Assembly (NCBI GenBank): GCA_016288675.1
Contig: JAEELC010000113.1
Span: forward strand, 1 to 11,001
DNA length: 11,001 nucleotides
Source of the DNA: Acholeplasmatales bacterium
Lineage (GTDB): Bacteria; Bacillota_I; Bacilli_A; Acholeplasmatales; Anaeroplasmataceae
Direction: 5' to 3'
In this document: piece by piece, positions 1 through 7,174 of the stretch
Layout: the number at the start of each line of letters is the position of its first letter
Position numbering within the stretch: position 1 is the stretch's first letter
Program-made: the position numbers and the translations under genes
Notes under the pieces: generated by a model
The model's input: the letters and a program-made list of their open reading frames with translations, nothing else
What the model was told of the DNA's origin: nothing
The model's database searches: none

Positions 1-360
1 AGCTTTACGTGCATCTCTATCACTCATCATACCATTTGATGTTGAGATAATAGCTGTACCTAAACCGTTTAATACTTGTGGAAGTTCATCAGCTTTAGCG
101 TATACTCTTAAACCAACCTTAGAAACTCTCTTTAAGCCTCTAATTACAGATTGACCTTGAGCATATTTTAAAGTTACTGTAGTAACTGTTTTATTGTCAT
201 TAGTTTCGTTCTTGTAACTGTCAATGTAACCTTCTTTAACTAAAACTTCAAGAATAGAAGTCTTAACCTTAGAAGCAGGCATTGAAACAGTTTCATGACG
301 CATGTTGTTTGCATTTCTGATACGTGTTAACATATCTGCAATTGGATCTGTCATACTCAT
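1..360 (-). CDS. rpsH: 30S ribosomal protein S8, C-terminus cut by window edge
   Basis: Protein uS8, a primary binder of the central domain of 16S rRNA in the small subunit. The frame is open from the ATG at 360 to the window edge and gives 120 residues. It starts [16 protein letters not shown] and includes the family signature [17 protein letters not shown]. The family is about 130 residues long, so roughly a dozen C-terminal residues (normally ending near GGEVLAYVW) lie outside the window. A GGAGG site at about 370-376 sits properly ahead of the start. A small perfect hairpin (TTCCA/TGGAA, 375-389) abuts this site and could modestly modulate initiation; that is inference. It follows S14 by 35 nt in the usual spc order. 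I see no sign of degradation. Confidence 0.97.
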   Translation of the reverse strand, partial: MSMTDPIADMLTRIRNANNMRHETVSMPASKVKTSILEVLVKEGYIDSYKNETNDNKTVTTVTLKYAQGQSVIRGLKRVSKVGLRVYAKADELPQVLNGLGTAIISTSNGMMSDRDARKA

Positions 361-395
361 AATAAATTTCCTCCTTCCATTTTTTGGAAAAATGA

Positions 396-581
396 TTACC
401 AGCTTGCCTTTTTAACTCCAGGGATTTCACCCTTGTAAGCTAATTCACGGAAGCAAAGACGGCATATTTTAAACTTGCTATAAACAGCATGTGGACGTCC
501 GCAACGCTCGCAACGAGTGTATTCACGAACACCAAACTTTGCTTTTCTATGGTTTCTAACAATTTGAGAAGTTTTTGCCAT
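396..581 (-). CDS. rpsN: 30S ribosomal protein S14, zinc-binding type Z
   Basis: Protein uS14, part of the 3' (head) domain of the 30S subunit. At 61 residues it is the short, zinc-binding type. Two CXXC pairs are visible at Cys24/Cys27 and Cys40/Cys43 (CERC and CRLC). The C-terminus ends in the typical KKASW. The start ATG at 581 is preceded by GAAAGGAC. The gene lies 17 nt after L5 and 35 nt before S8, the standard Gram-positive position. Bacteria with this type may carry a second, zinc-free S14 elsewhere for zinc starvation; the window cannot show that. Confidence 0.98.
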   Translation of the reverse strand: MAKTSQIVRNHRKAKFGVREYTRCERCGRPHAVYSKFKICRLCFRELAYKGEIPGVKKASW

Positions 582-598
582 AATATTTGTCCTTTCAA

Positions 599-1141
599 TT
601 ATCTATGTCTGTAAGGCATACCTAATAAACCTAATAGTGTACGACCTTCTTCATCAGTCTTAGCTGTTGTTACGATAACAATATCCATACCTCTTAACTT
701 CTTAACCTTATCGAAAGAAATTTCAGGGAAAATGATTTGTTCCTTAACACCTAATGTATAGTTACCACGACCATCAAATGAAGCATCAGAAACACCATGG
801 AAATCACGAACACGTGGAAGAGCGATTGATACAAGCTTATCTAAAAACTCATACATTCTTTCTCCTCTAAGTGTAACCTTAGCACCGATAGGCATTCCTT
901 CACGTAACTTAAATGTTGCGATAGACTTCTTAGCCTTAGTAATAGCTGGCTTTTGTCCAGCAATAGCAGTTAATTCTTCAACTGCTTCATCTAGAACCTT
1001 AGAGTTAGCAACTGCATCACCAACACCCATGTTGATAACAATTTTAACAACTTTTGGAGTTTCCATTGGTGAACTATAGTTAAACTTCTTTTGTAGTTCT
1101 GCTTTTACAGTATTTTCATACTTTTCTTGTAAACGATTCAT
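599..1141 (-). CDS. rplE: 50S ribosomal protein L5
   Basis: Protein uL5, which binds 5S rRNA and helps form the central protuberance of the 50S subunit, near the P-site tRNA. The 180-residue product matches the family's usual length of about 179. It shows [14 protein letters not shown] near residues 31-44, the stretch [19 protein letters not shown], and the C-terminal GLLGMPYRH. The start ATG at 1141 is preceded by AAGGAGGT (1151-1158) at good spacing. The gene sits 22 nt downstream of L24 and 17 nt upstream of S14. Nothing unusual is visible. Confidence 0.98.
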   Translation of the reverse strand: MNRLQEKYENTVKAELQKKFNYSSPMETPKVVKIVINMGVGDAVANSKVLDEAVEELTAIAGQKPAITKAKKSIATFKLREGMPIGAKVTLRGERMYEFLDKLVSIALPRVRDFHGVSDASFDGRGNYTLGVKEQIIFPEISFDKVKKLRGMDIVIVTTAKTDEEGRTLLGLLGMPYRHR

Positions 1142-1163
1142 ACTTAGTTTACCTCCTTCTCAG

Positions 1164-1505
1164 TTACTTTAAAATTGTTCCAGACTTCTTAGTTACTCTA
1201 ACTTTGTTTCCTTTTTCATCTAATTGAATAGAAACACGAGTTGGAACGTTCTTCTTTGGGTCTAAAATAGCAACCTTGCAAGCAGCGATTGGAGCTTCTA
1301 CTTCAACGATGCTTCCAGATTGATTCATTTGTGAAGGCTTAACATGCTTCTTAACCTTGTTAATACCTTCAACAACTACTGTATTATCTTTTGGGTTAGC
1401 CTTTAAAACCTTACCAGACTTTAAAGTCTTGTTACCCTTATTATCGATTTGGTATTTGTCTTTACCAGAAATAACAACGACTGTGTCACCTTTTTTAATA
1501 TTCAT
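1164..1505 (-). CDS. rplX: 50S ribosomal protein L24 with insertion in the KOW motif
   Basis: Protein uL24, an early assembly protein of the 50S subunit, located near the polypeptide exit. I chose the ATG at 1505 (MNIKKGDTVVVISG), giving 113 residues. It has an AGGAGG site (1514-1519) exactly 8 nt ahead. An in-frame TTG at 1538 would run into L14 and lacks such a site. The KOW signature is recognisable, but it reads GKDK, then about ten extra residues (YQIDNKGNKTL region), then SGKV; the usual form is GKDKGKTGKV. This explains much of the length over the usual 101-105 residues. The rest (VVVEGINKVKKHVKP, then EAPIAACKVAILDP) is canonical. The stop codon of L14 overlaps this gene's ribosome binding site, so coupling is likely. 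Confidence 0.97.
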   Translation of the reverse strand: MNIKKGDTVVVISGKDKYQIDNKGNKTLKSGKVLKANPKDNTVVVEGINKVKKHVKPSQMNQSGSIVEVEAPIAACKVAILDPKKNVPTRVSIQLDEKGNKVRVTKKSGTILK

Positions 1506-1513
1506 ATAGTTGA

Positions 1514-1519
1514 CCTCCT
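1514..1519 (-). promoter_or_regulatory. Ribosome binding site deciding the L24 start
   Basis: AGGAGG on the minus strand lies 8 nt before the ATG at 1505. It overlaps the last base of the L14 stop codon (1519-1521). This supports the internal Met start of L24 over the upstream in-frame TTG, and suggests L14-to-L24 translational coupling. Confidence 0.85.
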
Positions 1520-1887
1520 TATAGTACTTCTGGAGCAAGTGATACGATCTTCATATAACCAGCATCACGTAACTCACGAGCAACTGGTCCGAAAATACGA
1601 GTTCCCTTTGGATTCTTATCAGCATTGATAATAACCGCAGCGTTTTCATCGAATCTGATGTAAGAACCATCAGCTCTTCTAATACCAGCCTTAGTACGTA
1701 CGATAACTGCCTTTACAACGTCACCCTTCTTAACTGAAGCGTTTGGTGTGGCATCCTTAACAGAGCAAACAACGATATCACCTACTGATGCATATCTATG
1801 TAAAGCTCCACCTAAAATTTTAATAATTAATAACTCACGAGCACCTGAGTTGTCAGCTACTGCAAGTCTAGTTTCTTGTTGAACCAT
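1519..1887 (-). CDS. rplN: 50S ribosomal protein L14
   Basis: Protein uL14, which binds domain V/VI regions of 23S rRNA at the subunit interface and contributes to intersubunit bridges. The ATG at 1887 ([19 protein letters not shown]) gives 122 residues, exactly the common bacterial length. An AGGAGG site (1895-1900) lies 7 nt upstream. A longer frame beginning at a TTG at 1908 adds MLKGGTL, made from the ribosome binding site itself, and is rejected. Conserved segments include [28 protein letters not shown] and the C-terminal [19 protein letters not shown]. The gene lies between S17 (27 nt gap) and L24 (13 nt gap). Confidence 0.98.
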   Translation of the reverse strand: MVQQETRLAVADNSGARELLIIKILGGALHRYASVGDIVVCSVKDATPNASVKKGDVVKAVIVRTKAGIRRADGSYIRFDENAAVIINADKNPKGTRIFGPVARELRDAGYMKIVSLAPEVL

Positions 1888-1894
1888 GAGAGTA

Positions 1895-1900
1895 CCTCCT
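1895..1900 (-). promoter_or_regulatory. Ribosome binding site deciding the L14 start
   Basis: AGGAGG on the minus strand, 7 nt before the ATG at 1887. It fixes the L14 start at MVQQ rather than at the TTG at 1908. Confidence 0.85.
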
Positions 1901-1914
1901 TTCAGCAACCGAAA

Positions 1915-2178
1915 TTATAGATTCTCGCTAGTCTTTACCACTTTAACTAAAATGTATCTCTTAGTCTTTGATAAAGGTCTAGTTTCCATAATCTTAACTG
2001 TGTCGCCAACTTTAGCAACATTGTTTTCATCATGTGCATGTAATTTACTAGATAATTTAACACGTTTTCCGTATATTCTATCTTTTTTATATGTGTCAAC
2101 AACTACTGTAATTGTCTTGTCACCCTTAGCAGATGAAACAACACCAGTAAATGTCTTACGACTGTTACGTTCTTCCAT
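1915..2178 (-). CDS. rpsQ: 30S ribosomal protein S17
   Basis: Protein uS17, an OB-fold protein that binds the 5' domain of 16S rRNA early in 30S assembly. It has 87 residues, the usual bacterial length. Visible family features are [19 protein letters not shown] near the N-terminus, the [16 protein letters not shown] segment, and [19 protein letters not shown] near the C-terminus. The start at 2178 is preceded by AAGGAGGAT. The first bases of that site are part of the L29 stop codon (2190-2192), so ribosomes ending L29 are well placed to restart here. Confidence 0.98.
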   Translation of the reverse strand: MEERNSRKTFTGVVSSAKGDKTITVVVDTYKKDRIYGKRVKLSSKLHAHDENNVAKVGDTVKIMETRPLSKTKRYILVKVVKTSENL

Positions 2179-2189
2179 GTTTATCCTCC

Positions 2190-2387
2190 TTATCTAACTT
2201 CAGAATTCTTTTCAGCTAAAATAGTCTTCATTCTAGCGATAGTCTTTTTTACTGACGCGATGCGAGCAGTGTTAGTTAATTGATTTAGTGAAGATTGAAG
2301 CTTAAGATTGAATAATTCATCCTTAAGTTCAGAAATTTGCTTATTAATCTCTTCAACTGAAAGATTACGAATTTCTTTATTTGTCAT
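2190..2387 (-). CDS. rpmC: 50S ribosomal protein L29
   Basis: Protein uL29, a small, mostly helical protein near the exit tunnel that contributes to docking sites for nascent-chain factors. It has 65 residues, matching the family, with [17 protein letters not shown] at the N-terminus and [19 protein letters not shown] at the C-terminus. Its ribosome binding site is weak (AGGTGA rather than AGGAGG) and its first bases fall in the TAG stop codon of L16 (2398-2400). Translation therefore probably relies on coupling to L16. The stop codon of L29 in turn overlaps the S17 ribosome binding site. Confidence 0.97.
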   Translation of the reverse strand: MTNKEIRNLSVEEINKQISELKDELFNLKLQSSLNQLTNTARIASVKKTIARMKTILAEKNSEVR

Positions 2388-2397
2388 TACTCGTCAC

Positions 2398-2805
2398 CTA
2401 TGCTTTCTTTACGAACTTTGTTCCGATTGGAAGCTTATGACCTGCTAGACGGAATGCTTCACGAGCGATTTCCTCAGATACATCAGCAACTTCGAACAAG
2501 ATTGTTTCTTTCTTTACAACTGCAACCCAAGATTCTGGAGAACCCTTACCTGAACCCATACGTACAGCAAGAGGCTTCTTAGTCTTAGATAGTTGTGGGA
2601 AAACTCTGATCCAAAGTCTTCCTTGACGATTCATTGTACGTGTAATAGCAACACGAGCAGCTTCGATTTGGTTAGTTGTTAACCAAGCTCCTTCAAGTGC
2701 CATTAAACCATATGTACCGAAGTCAATAGAAGTATTACCCTTAGCTTTACCATGGAAGTAAACTCTATGTGGTCTACGGTACTTAACTCTTTTAGGCATT
2801 AACAT
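2398..2805 (-). CDS. rplP: 50S ribosomal protein L16
   Basis: Protein uL16, a late assembly protein of the 50S subunit near the A-site tRNA and the peptidyl transferase centre. The ATG at 2805 gives [14 protein letters not shown], which matches the usual [11 protein letters not shown] start; the second Met two codons on is less likely. Conserved segments are [43 protein letters not shown] and the C-terminal [14 protein letters not shown]. It has 135 residues, slightly shorter than the 144 of Bacillus subtilis. The start lies 2 nt after the S3 stop, and the ribosome binding site is inside the last S3 codons (coding for EGGK). Confidence 0.98.
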   Translation of the reverse strand: MLMPKRVKYRRPHRVYFHGKAKGNTSIDFGTYGLMALEGAWLTTNQIEAARVAITRTMNRQGRLWIRVFPQLSKTKKPLAVRMGSGKGSPESWVAVVKKETILFEVADVSEEIAREAFRLAGHKLPIGTKFVKKA

Positions 2806-2807
2806 AA

Positions 2808-3611
2808 TTACTTACCTCCTTCAGAAGATTTGTCGTTATGTTGAGTACGAGGACGCTTTGTAGCGTTTGGACGCTTAGCAGTGTCACCCTTACCATTACG
2901 GTTAAATCTCTTTGCACGTTCTTCTCTAGCAGCCTTATCTTCAGCAGCTTTCTTTTCTTGTGCTTTCTTTAAGTTTAGGACTTCACCCTTGTAGATCCAT
3001 ACCTTAACACCTAACTTACCATATGTTGTATGTGCTTCATCCCAAGCATAATCAACATCAGCACGTAAAGTTTGTAGAGGTACTTGACCAACTGAGTATC
3101 CTTCACCACGAGCGATTTCAGCTCCACCTAGACGACCAGAAATAAGAGTCTTAATACCCTTAGCTCCTGCCTTCATAGCTCTTTGTTGAGCAATCTTTTG
3201 AACTCTACGGAATGAAGCACGAGCTTCTAGTTGTTCGCAGATTGAACGAGCTACAAGAACTGCGTCTAGTTCAGGTTTCTTAACTTCAACAACATTCATA
3301 CGAACGCTCTTGTTTGTTAATTTTTCTAAACCTTTAACTGTATTATTCTTTGTTTCAGCGTCACGACCGATTACAACACCTGGCTTAGCTGTGTAAACTG
3401 TAACACTAACGATATCTTTATCAGAACCTTTGATACGTTCGATAACAACACGTGAAACTGCAGCTTTAGCATAAGTAGTTGCTAAATACTTACGAATTTG
3501 AACGTCTTCTAATAATAAGTCAGCAACTTCATTCTTGCCAGCATACCATTGAGCGTCCCATTCACGGTTAACACCAATACGTAATCCTTTTGGACTTACC
3601 TTTTGACCCAT
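2808..3611 (-). CDS. rpsC: 30S ribosomal protein S3 with long charged tail and altered KH loop
   Basis: Protein uS3, in the 30S head at the mRNA entry channel. The start at 3611 gives [19 protein letters not shown], preceded by AGGAGGAAA. The KH-domain region is near residues 38-110 and the C-terminal uS3 domain runs to about 212 ([51 protein letters not shown]). There are two oddities. The KH GXXG loop, usually GKGG or GKKG, reads GRDA at residues 82-85. After GEVL there is a 55-residue tail rich in Lys, Arg, Glu and Asn, compared with about 11 residues in Bacillus subtilis, making 267 residues instead of about 218. The frame is intact and the tail's terminal EGGK resembles the Bacillus end, so this is not a frameshift. 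Identity is certain; the effect of the changes is unknown. Confidence 0.98.
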   Translation of the reverse strand: MGQKVSPKGLRIGVNREWDAQWYAGKNEVADLLLEDVQIRKYLATTYAKAAVSRVVIERIKGSDKDIVSVTVYTAKPGVVIGRDAETKNNTVKGLEKLTNKSVRMNVVEVKKPELDAVLVARSICEQLEARASFRRVQKIAQQRAMKAGAKGIKTLISGRLGGAEIARGEGYSVGQVPLQTLRADVDYAWDEAHTTYGKLGVKVWIYKGEVLNLKKAQEKKAAEDKAAREERAKRFNRNGKGDTAKRPNATKRPRTQHNDKSSEGGK

Positions 3612-3626
3612 GTGCGTTTCCTCCTA

Positions 3627-3962
3627 TTATCTTTCAGAAACTACTACTGTGATGTTGCAAAGTCTCTTAGTAACGATATCTCCGCTACCCTTAGCTCTTG
3701 GCATCATTCTACGCATACGCATAGCATCACCAACATAGATTTCTTTTACAAATAGCTTGTTAATGTCAAGCTTGTTATTATTAACTGCATTAGCAACTGC
3801 AGATTTTAAAACTTTTTCAACGTCCTCGCAAACGGCCTTGTTTGTGAACTTTAAAATACCGAATGCTTCATTAACGTTCTTGCCACGAATCATATCAACT
3901 ACAAGACGTGCCTTACGTGGAGTTGAACGAACTTGTTTAGAAATTGCTTTTACTTCTACCAT
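3627..3962 (-). CDS. rplV: 50S ribosomal protein L22
   Basis: Protein uL22, which binds all domains of 23S rRNA and lines the exit tunnel with a long beta hairpin. I place the start at the ATG at 3962 (MVEVKAISKQVRSTPRKARL, 111 residues). The AGGAGG site lies 8 nt before it, but only 2 nt before the alternative ATG at 3968, too close for normal initiation. Family features are TPRKARLVVDMIRGK, VLKSAVANAVNNNKLD and the tunnel hairpin region MRMRRMMPRAKGSGDIVTKR, followed by NITVVVSER. The gene follows S19 by 15 nt and precedes S3 by 15 nt. A start at 3968 would add only Met-Lys. Confidence 0.97.
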   Translation of the reverse strand: MVEVKAISKQVRSTPRKARLVVDMIRGKNVNEAFGILKFTNKAVCEDVEKVLKSAVANAVNNNKLDINKLFVKEIYVGDAMRMRRMMPRAKGSGDIVTKRLCNITVVVSER

Positions 3963-3970
3963 TTTCATAT

Positions 3971-3976
3971 CCTCCT
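3971..3976 (-). promoter_or_regulatory. Ribosome binding site deciding the L22 start
   Basis: AGGAGG on the minus strand. It is 8 nt from the ATG at 3962 but 2 nt from the ATG at 3968, which favours the shorter L22. Confidence 0.8.
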
Positions 3977-3977
3977 A

Positions 3978-4256
3978 CTACTTAGCAGCCTTATCAGCAT
4001 CTGCTTTGTGACCATGGAAAGTACGAGTTGGAGCGAATTCTCCTAACTTGTGACCAACCATATCTTCAGTTACATAAACTGGTGTATGTTCACGTCCGTT
4101 GTAAACACCGAATGTGTGTCCGATGAATGCAGGGAAAATTGTTGAACGACGTGACCATGTTTGAATTACTTTATTTTCATGAGCTTCATTTTGTGCTACA
4201 ACCTTTTTCATTAAAGATTCATCACAGAATGGGCCTTTTTTAATTGAACGAGCCAT
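3978..4256 (-). CDS. rpsS: 30S ribosomal protein S19
   Basis: Protein uS19 of the 30S head, which forms a complex with S13 and contacts the large subunit. It has 92 residues, the usual length. It begins [18 protein letters not shown] and contains [22 protein letters not shown], with [17 protein letters not shown] near the C-terminus; all are family signatures. The start at 4256 is preceded by AAGGAGGAT. The gene is 19 nt downstream of L2. The tail (KADADKAAK) is ordinary. Confidence 0.98.
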   Translation of the reverse strand: MARSIKKGPFCDESLMKKVVAQNEAHENKVIQTWSRRSTIFPAFIGHTFGVYNGREHTPVYVTEDMVGHKLGEFAPTRTFHGHKADADKAAK

Positions 4257-4275
4257 CTATTTAATCCTCCTTCGA

Positions 4276-5112
4276 TTACTTTTCGTTACGACGACGAACG
4301 ATTAACTTAGTAGAAGACTTCTTATTACGACGTGTCTTAACACCAAGAGCCTTCTTACCCCATGGAGTCATTGGTGCCTTGTGTCCGATAGGTGCTTTAC
4401 CTTCACCACCACCATGTGGGTGATCTACTGGGTTCATAACTGAACCACGAACTTCAGGACGTAGACCCATATGTCTAGCACGACCAGCTTTACCGATACG
4501 AACTAAGTTATGATCTCCGTTACCAACTACACCGATAGTTGCACGGCAAGTAGCTAATACCTTACGAACTTCACCACTTGATAAACGTACTAGAACATAA
4601 CGTTCTTCACGACCAAGGATTTGAGCTGAAGTACCAGCTGAACGGCATAATTGACCACCCTTACCTGGGTGTAATTCGATGTTGTGTACAATTGTACCAA
4701 CTGGAATGTTAACGATAGGGCTAGCATTACCAACCTTAACGTCTACAGCCTTTTCAGAAGAGATGATTTCCATACCTACTGTTAAACCAGCTGGAGCAAT
4801 AATATATCTCTTTTCACCATCAGCATAAACGATTAATGCGATGTTAGATGTTCTGTTTGGATCGTACTCAATAGTAGCAACCTTACCAGGAAGATTGTCT
4901 TTATTTCTCTTGAAATCGATAATTCTGTATTTACGCTTTACTCCACCACCTTGGTGACGTACAGTGATTAAACCAGTATTATTTCTTCCACCCTTACTCT
5001 TAATTGGAGCAAGTAATGATTTTTCAGGAGTTGATGTTGTAATTTCTTCAAATGTAGAAACAGACATGTTTCTAGTACCATTTGTCATTGGCTTATAAAC
5101 TCTAATTGCCAT
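4276..5112 (-). CDS. rplB: 50S ribosomal protein L2
   Basis: Protein uL2, among the most conserved 50S proteins, needed for subunit association and located near the peptidyl transferase centre. It has 278 residues (family about 276). The N-terminal OB-like region includes [17 protein letters not shown]. The middle SH3-like region includes [18 protein letters not shown]. The C-terminal signature [18 protein letters not shown] carries the conserved His, and [15 protein letters not shown] follows. The ribosome binding site is AGGAGA at 5121-5126. The 44-nt AT-rich gap to L23 is the longest spacer inside the operon apart from the leader. I see no convincing promoter in it. Confidence 0.99.
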   Translation of the reverse strand: MAIRVYKPMTNGTRNMSVSTFEEITTSTPEKSLLAPIKSKGGRNNTGLITVRHQGGGVKRKYRIIDFKRNKDNLPGKVATIEYDPNRTSNIALIVYADGEKRYIIAPAGLTVGMEIISSEKAVDVKVGNASPIVNIPVGTIVHNIELHPGKGGQLCRSAGTSAQILGREERYVLVRLSSGEVRKVLATCRATIGVVGNGDHNLVRIGKAGRARHMGLRPEVRGSVMNPVDHPHGGGEGKAPIGHKAPMTPWGKKALGVKTRRNKKSSTKLIVRRRNEK

Positions 5113-5156
5113 AGTTTTAATCTCCTATATTTAAAATTTTATAATCTAAATTAATA

Positions 5157-5441
5157 TTAGATATTGAATGCATCAATCTTGTTACCGTCAGCAAGCTTAA
5201 CGATAGCCTTCTTATAAGCTGATGTATAACCAGCATATTGTCCAACTCTCTTAGCTCTTGGCTTAACAGTTGATGTAGCTACTGAAACAACCTTAACGTT
5301 GAAGAACTTTTCAACAGCGTTTGCGATTTCAATCTTGTTAGCCTTAAGGTCGCAAGCGAAAACATACTTGTTTTCCTTTTCCTTTAAAGCCATTGACTTT
5401 TCAGTAATAATTGGTTCTTTAATAACGTTGTATAATTCCAT
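5157..5441 (-). CDS. rplW: 50S ribosomal protein L23
   Basis: Protein uL23, located at the exit tunnel, where it is the main docking site for trigger factor and the signal recognition particle. It has 94 residues, normal for bacteria. The N-terminal IKEPIITEKSMALKE and the segment IANAVEKFFNVKVVSV are diagnostic. The start at 5441 lies 1 nt after the L4 stop. Its AGGAGG site is inside the last L4 codons about 11 nt away, which suggests translational coupling with L4. Confidence 0.97.
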   Translation of the reverse strand: MELYNVIKEPIITEKSMALKEKENKYVFACDLKANKIEIANAVEKFFNVKVVSVATSTVKPRAKRVGQYAGYTSAYKKAIVKLADGNKIDAFNI

Positions 5442-5442
5442 A

Positions 5443-6066
5443 TTATGCTAGAACCTCCTCGAAATATTTAACTGCAGCTTCAGTCATAACTAAATTCTTG
5501 TAAGAAAGAATATCGAATACAGAAGCATGATCAGCTGGGCATACGAAGACATTAGCAAGGTTTCTTGCTGATAGACAAACTTCAGCAGTAAGATCAGTAA
5601 CGATTACCATAGTCTTACCTTCTACCTTAATGTCTTTTAAGAAATCAGAAACATTCTTTGTCTTAATAGAATCGAACTTAATGTCCTCAACTACTGTTAA
5701 TAGGTTGTTAGCAACCTTGAAAGATAATGCTGATTTTAAACCTAATTGTCTAACCTTACGGTTAACCTTTACTTCATAAGATCTTGGAGTAGGACCGAAT
5801 GCTACACCACCATGACGCCATTGTGGAGCATTGATAGATCCTTGACGAGCATGACCTGTACCTTTTTGCTTCCAAGGCTTACGACCACCACCACGAACTT
5901 CGCTACGGTTTAATGTGTCATGAGTACCTTGACGCATAGCAGCTCTTTGAGCGTTTACTACATCGTAAACTACTTGTTGATTAGGTTCAATACCGAAGAT
6001 TTCTTCATTTAAATTTAAATCTTTAACTTTTGATCCAGTTTGATTTAATAATGTAACTTTTAACAT
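5443..6066 (-). CDS. rplD: 50S ribosomal protein L4
   Basis: Protein uL4, an assembly-initiating protein of the 50S subunit whose long loop reaches the exit tunnel. It has 207 residues (family about 207). The loop region is clear: VRGGGRKPWKQKGTGHARQG followed by PQWRHGGVAFGPTPRSY, near residues 58-97. The start at 6066 is preceded by AAGGAGAT. In E. coli, L4 represses its own S10 operon through the mRNA leader. The structured leader upstream of S10 here (7084-7216) makes a similar role conceivable, but nothing in the sequence proves it. Confidence 0.98.
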   Translation of the reverse strand: MLKVTLLNQTGSKVKDLNLNEEIFGIEPNQQVVYDVVNAQRAAMRQGTHDTLNRSEVRGGGRKPWKQKGTGHARQGSINAPQWRHGGVAFGPTPRSYEVKVNRKVRQLGLKSALSFKVANNLLTVVEDIKFDSIKTKNVSDFLKDIKVEGKTMVIVTDLTAEVCLSARNLANVFVCPADHASVFDILSYKNLVMTEAAVKYFEEVLA

Positions 6067-6085
6067 AAATAAATCTCCTTCCTAA

Positions 6086-6736
6086 TTACTTAGTAGCCTT
6101 AACTGCAGACTTAATTTCAACTAAACCATTCTTTGGTCCTGGTACATTACCCTTGATTAAAATTAATTGTCTTTCAGCATCTACTGAAGCGATTTGTAAA
6201 TTTTGTAAAGTAACTGTGTCAAATCCCATGTGACCTGGCATTTTCTTACCCTTCATATTACCTTTGATGGCTCCCATTGAACCAACTTCACGGTGAGAAG
6301 CAGAAACACCATGTGACATATTTTGACGAGCGTGGTTATATCTCTTGATAGTACCAGCAAATCCTTTACCTTTTGATGTACCAGTAACATCGATGATGTC
6401 ACCAGCAGCGAAAATATCACATTTAATCTCTTGACCAACTGTGTAAGCAGCTAGAGCATTTTCTCCTTTTGCTTGTACTGAGAAACGAATCTCTTTTACG
6501 AAGCGCTTAGGAGCAGTATTAGCTTTCTTAGCAATACCCTTTTCACAGTTGTTTGCTAAGCTTTCACGTTTGTCAACGAAACCGATTTTAGTTGCTACAT
6601 AACCGTCTGTTTCAACTGTCTTTTGTTGAAGAACAACGTTTTGTGCACAATCAATAATTGTTACAGGAACAAGAGTTCCCTTTGCATCGAAAATTTGAGT
6701 CATGCCCAATTTTCTTCCTAAGATTCCCTTAGCCAT
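6086..6736 (-). CDS. rplC: 50S ribosomal protein L3
   Basis: Protein uL3, an early 50S assembly protein whose loop approaches the peptidyl transferase centre. It has 216 residues (Bacillus subtilis 209). The product begins [16 protein letters not shown]. It contains the family signature [19 protein letters not shown], then [11 protein letters not shown] and [19 protein letters not shown]. The C-terminal [12 protein letters not shown] is typical. The ribosome binding site is AAAGGTG, slightly weaker than its neighbours. The gene lies 38 nt downstream of S10. Confidence 0.98.
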   Translation of the reverse strand: MAKGILGRKLGMTQIFDAKGTLVPVTIIDCAQNVVLQQKTVETDGYVATKIGFVDKRESLANNCEKGIAKKANTAPKRFVKEIRFSVQAKGENALAAYTVGQEIKCDIFAAGDIIDVTGTSKGKGFAGTIKRYNHARQNMSHGVSASHREVGSMGAIKGNMKGKKMPGHMGFDTVTLQNLQIASVDAERQLILIKGNVPGPKNGLVEIKSAVKATK

Positions 6737-6774
6737 GAGTTATTACACCTTTCTATAATTATAAATTTGTTTGA

Positions 6775-7083
6775 TTACTTCTTTAATACGATGTCAACAC
6801 CAGAAGGTAAGTTGATGTGCATTAAAGCGTCAATTGTTTGTGGGTTTGGATCCACAATTTCGATTAATCTCTTATGAGTTCTTCTCTCGAATTGTTCACG
6901 AGAGTCCTTGTTTACGTGTGGAGAACGTAAAATAGTGAAGATTTCCTTATCTGTTGGAAGAGGAATTGGTCCATTTACTGTAGAACCTGCCTTCTTTACG
7001 CTTTCAACGATCTTTTGTGCAGATTGATCTAATAATCTGTGATCATAAGATTTTAAACGAATTCTAATTTTTTCTTTTGCCAT
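6775..7083 (-). CDS. rpsJ: 30S ribosomal protein S10
   Basis: Protein uS10 of the 30S head, also the partner of NusB in transcription antitermination. I place the start at the ATG at 7083, giving 102 residues ([20 protein letters not shown]), the standard length. A longer in-frame reading up to 7185 would add 34 residues encoded by the structured leader and is rejected. Conserved stretches are [38 protein letters not shown] and the C-terminal [10 protein letters not shown]. It is the first gene of the operon. An AAAGGAGA site lies 9 nt before the start and the promoter lies about 140 nt upstream. Confidence 0.98.
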   Translation of the reverse strand: MAKEKIRIRLKSYDHRLLDQSAQKIVESVKKAGSTVNGPIPLPTDKEIFTILRSPHVNKDSREQFERRTHKRLIEIVDPNPQTIDALMHINLPSGVDIVLKK

Positions 7084-7092
7084 AATAATATT

Positions 7093-7098
7093 CTCCTT
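7093..7098 (-). promoter_or_regulatory. Ribosome binding site deciding the S10 start
   Basis: AAGGAG on the minus strand, 9 nt before the ATG at 7083. It confirms the short S10 reading. It lies just downstream of the 7101-7120 hairpin, so that hairpin could influence its access. Confidence 0.85.
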
Positions 7099-7100
7099 TC

Positions 7101-7120
7101 GCCTATAATCTTGTATAGAC
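7101..7120 (-). promoter_or_regulatory. Leader hairpin next to the S10 ribosome binding site
   Basis: On the minus strand GTCTATA (7120-7114) pairs with TATAGGC (7107-7101), one G-U pair included, with the six-base loop CAAGAT. It ends 3 nt before the AAGGAG site of S10, a position suited to presenting or protecting that site. Confidence 0.6.
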
Positions 7121-7137
7121 TTGCTCCATGGAAAAAC

Positions 7138-7174
7138 CCGATATGTCGTATGACAACGCTTTTCGGCGTATCGG
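7138..7174 (-). promoter_or_regulatory. Three-way-junction RNA element within the S10 leader
   Basis: On the minus strand, CCGATA (7174-7169) pairs with TATCGG (7143-7138). It encloses two adjacent hairpins: CGC/GCG with loop CGAAAA, and TGTC/GACA with loop ATAC. All three stems are perfect and only one base (U) is unpaired between the two hairpins. The basal stem is followed by G and then five Us (7136-7132), so it could also act as a weak terminator or pause site. Confidence 0.65.

Noticed and set aside
1506-1538. Longer L24 from a TTG start
   Set aside because: The extension overlaps the end of L14 and has no ribosome binding site. The ATG at 1505 has an optimal one and the family N-terminus.
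1888-1908. Longer L14 from a TTG start
   Set aside because: The extra residues are encoded by the ribosome binding site itself, and the ATG at 1887 gives the family length.
1886-2197. 103-codon plus-strand frame over S17
   Set aside because: It is the antisense shadow of S17 and the ends of its neighbours, with no ribosome binding site and no family resemblance.
2808-2972. Frameshift as the cause of the S3 tail
   Set aside because: The tail is in frame, charged like genuine ribosomal tails, and ends in EGGK just before L16, with the L16 ribosome binding site in the expected place.
3757-4011. 84-codon plus-strand frame over L22/S19
   Set aside because: Antisense shadow of two certain ribosomal genes.
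5113-5156. Possible internal promoter in the L23-L2 spacer
   Set aside because: There is a TATAAA-like stretch but no acceptable -35 at 16-18 bp. AT-richness explains it.
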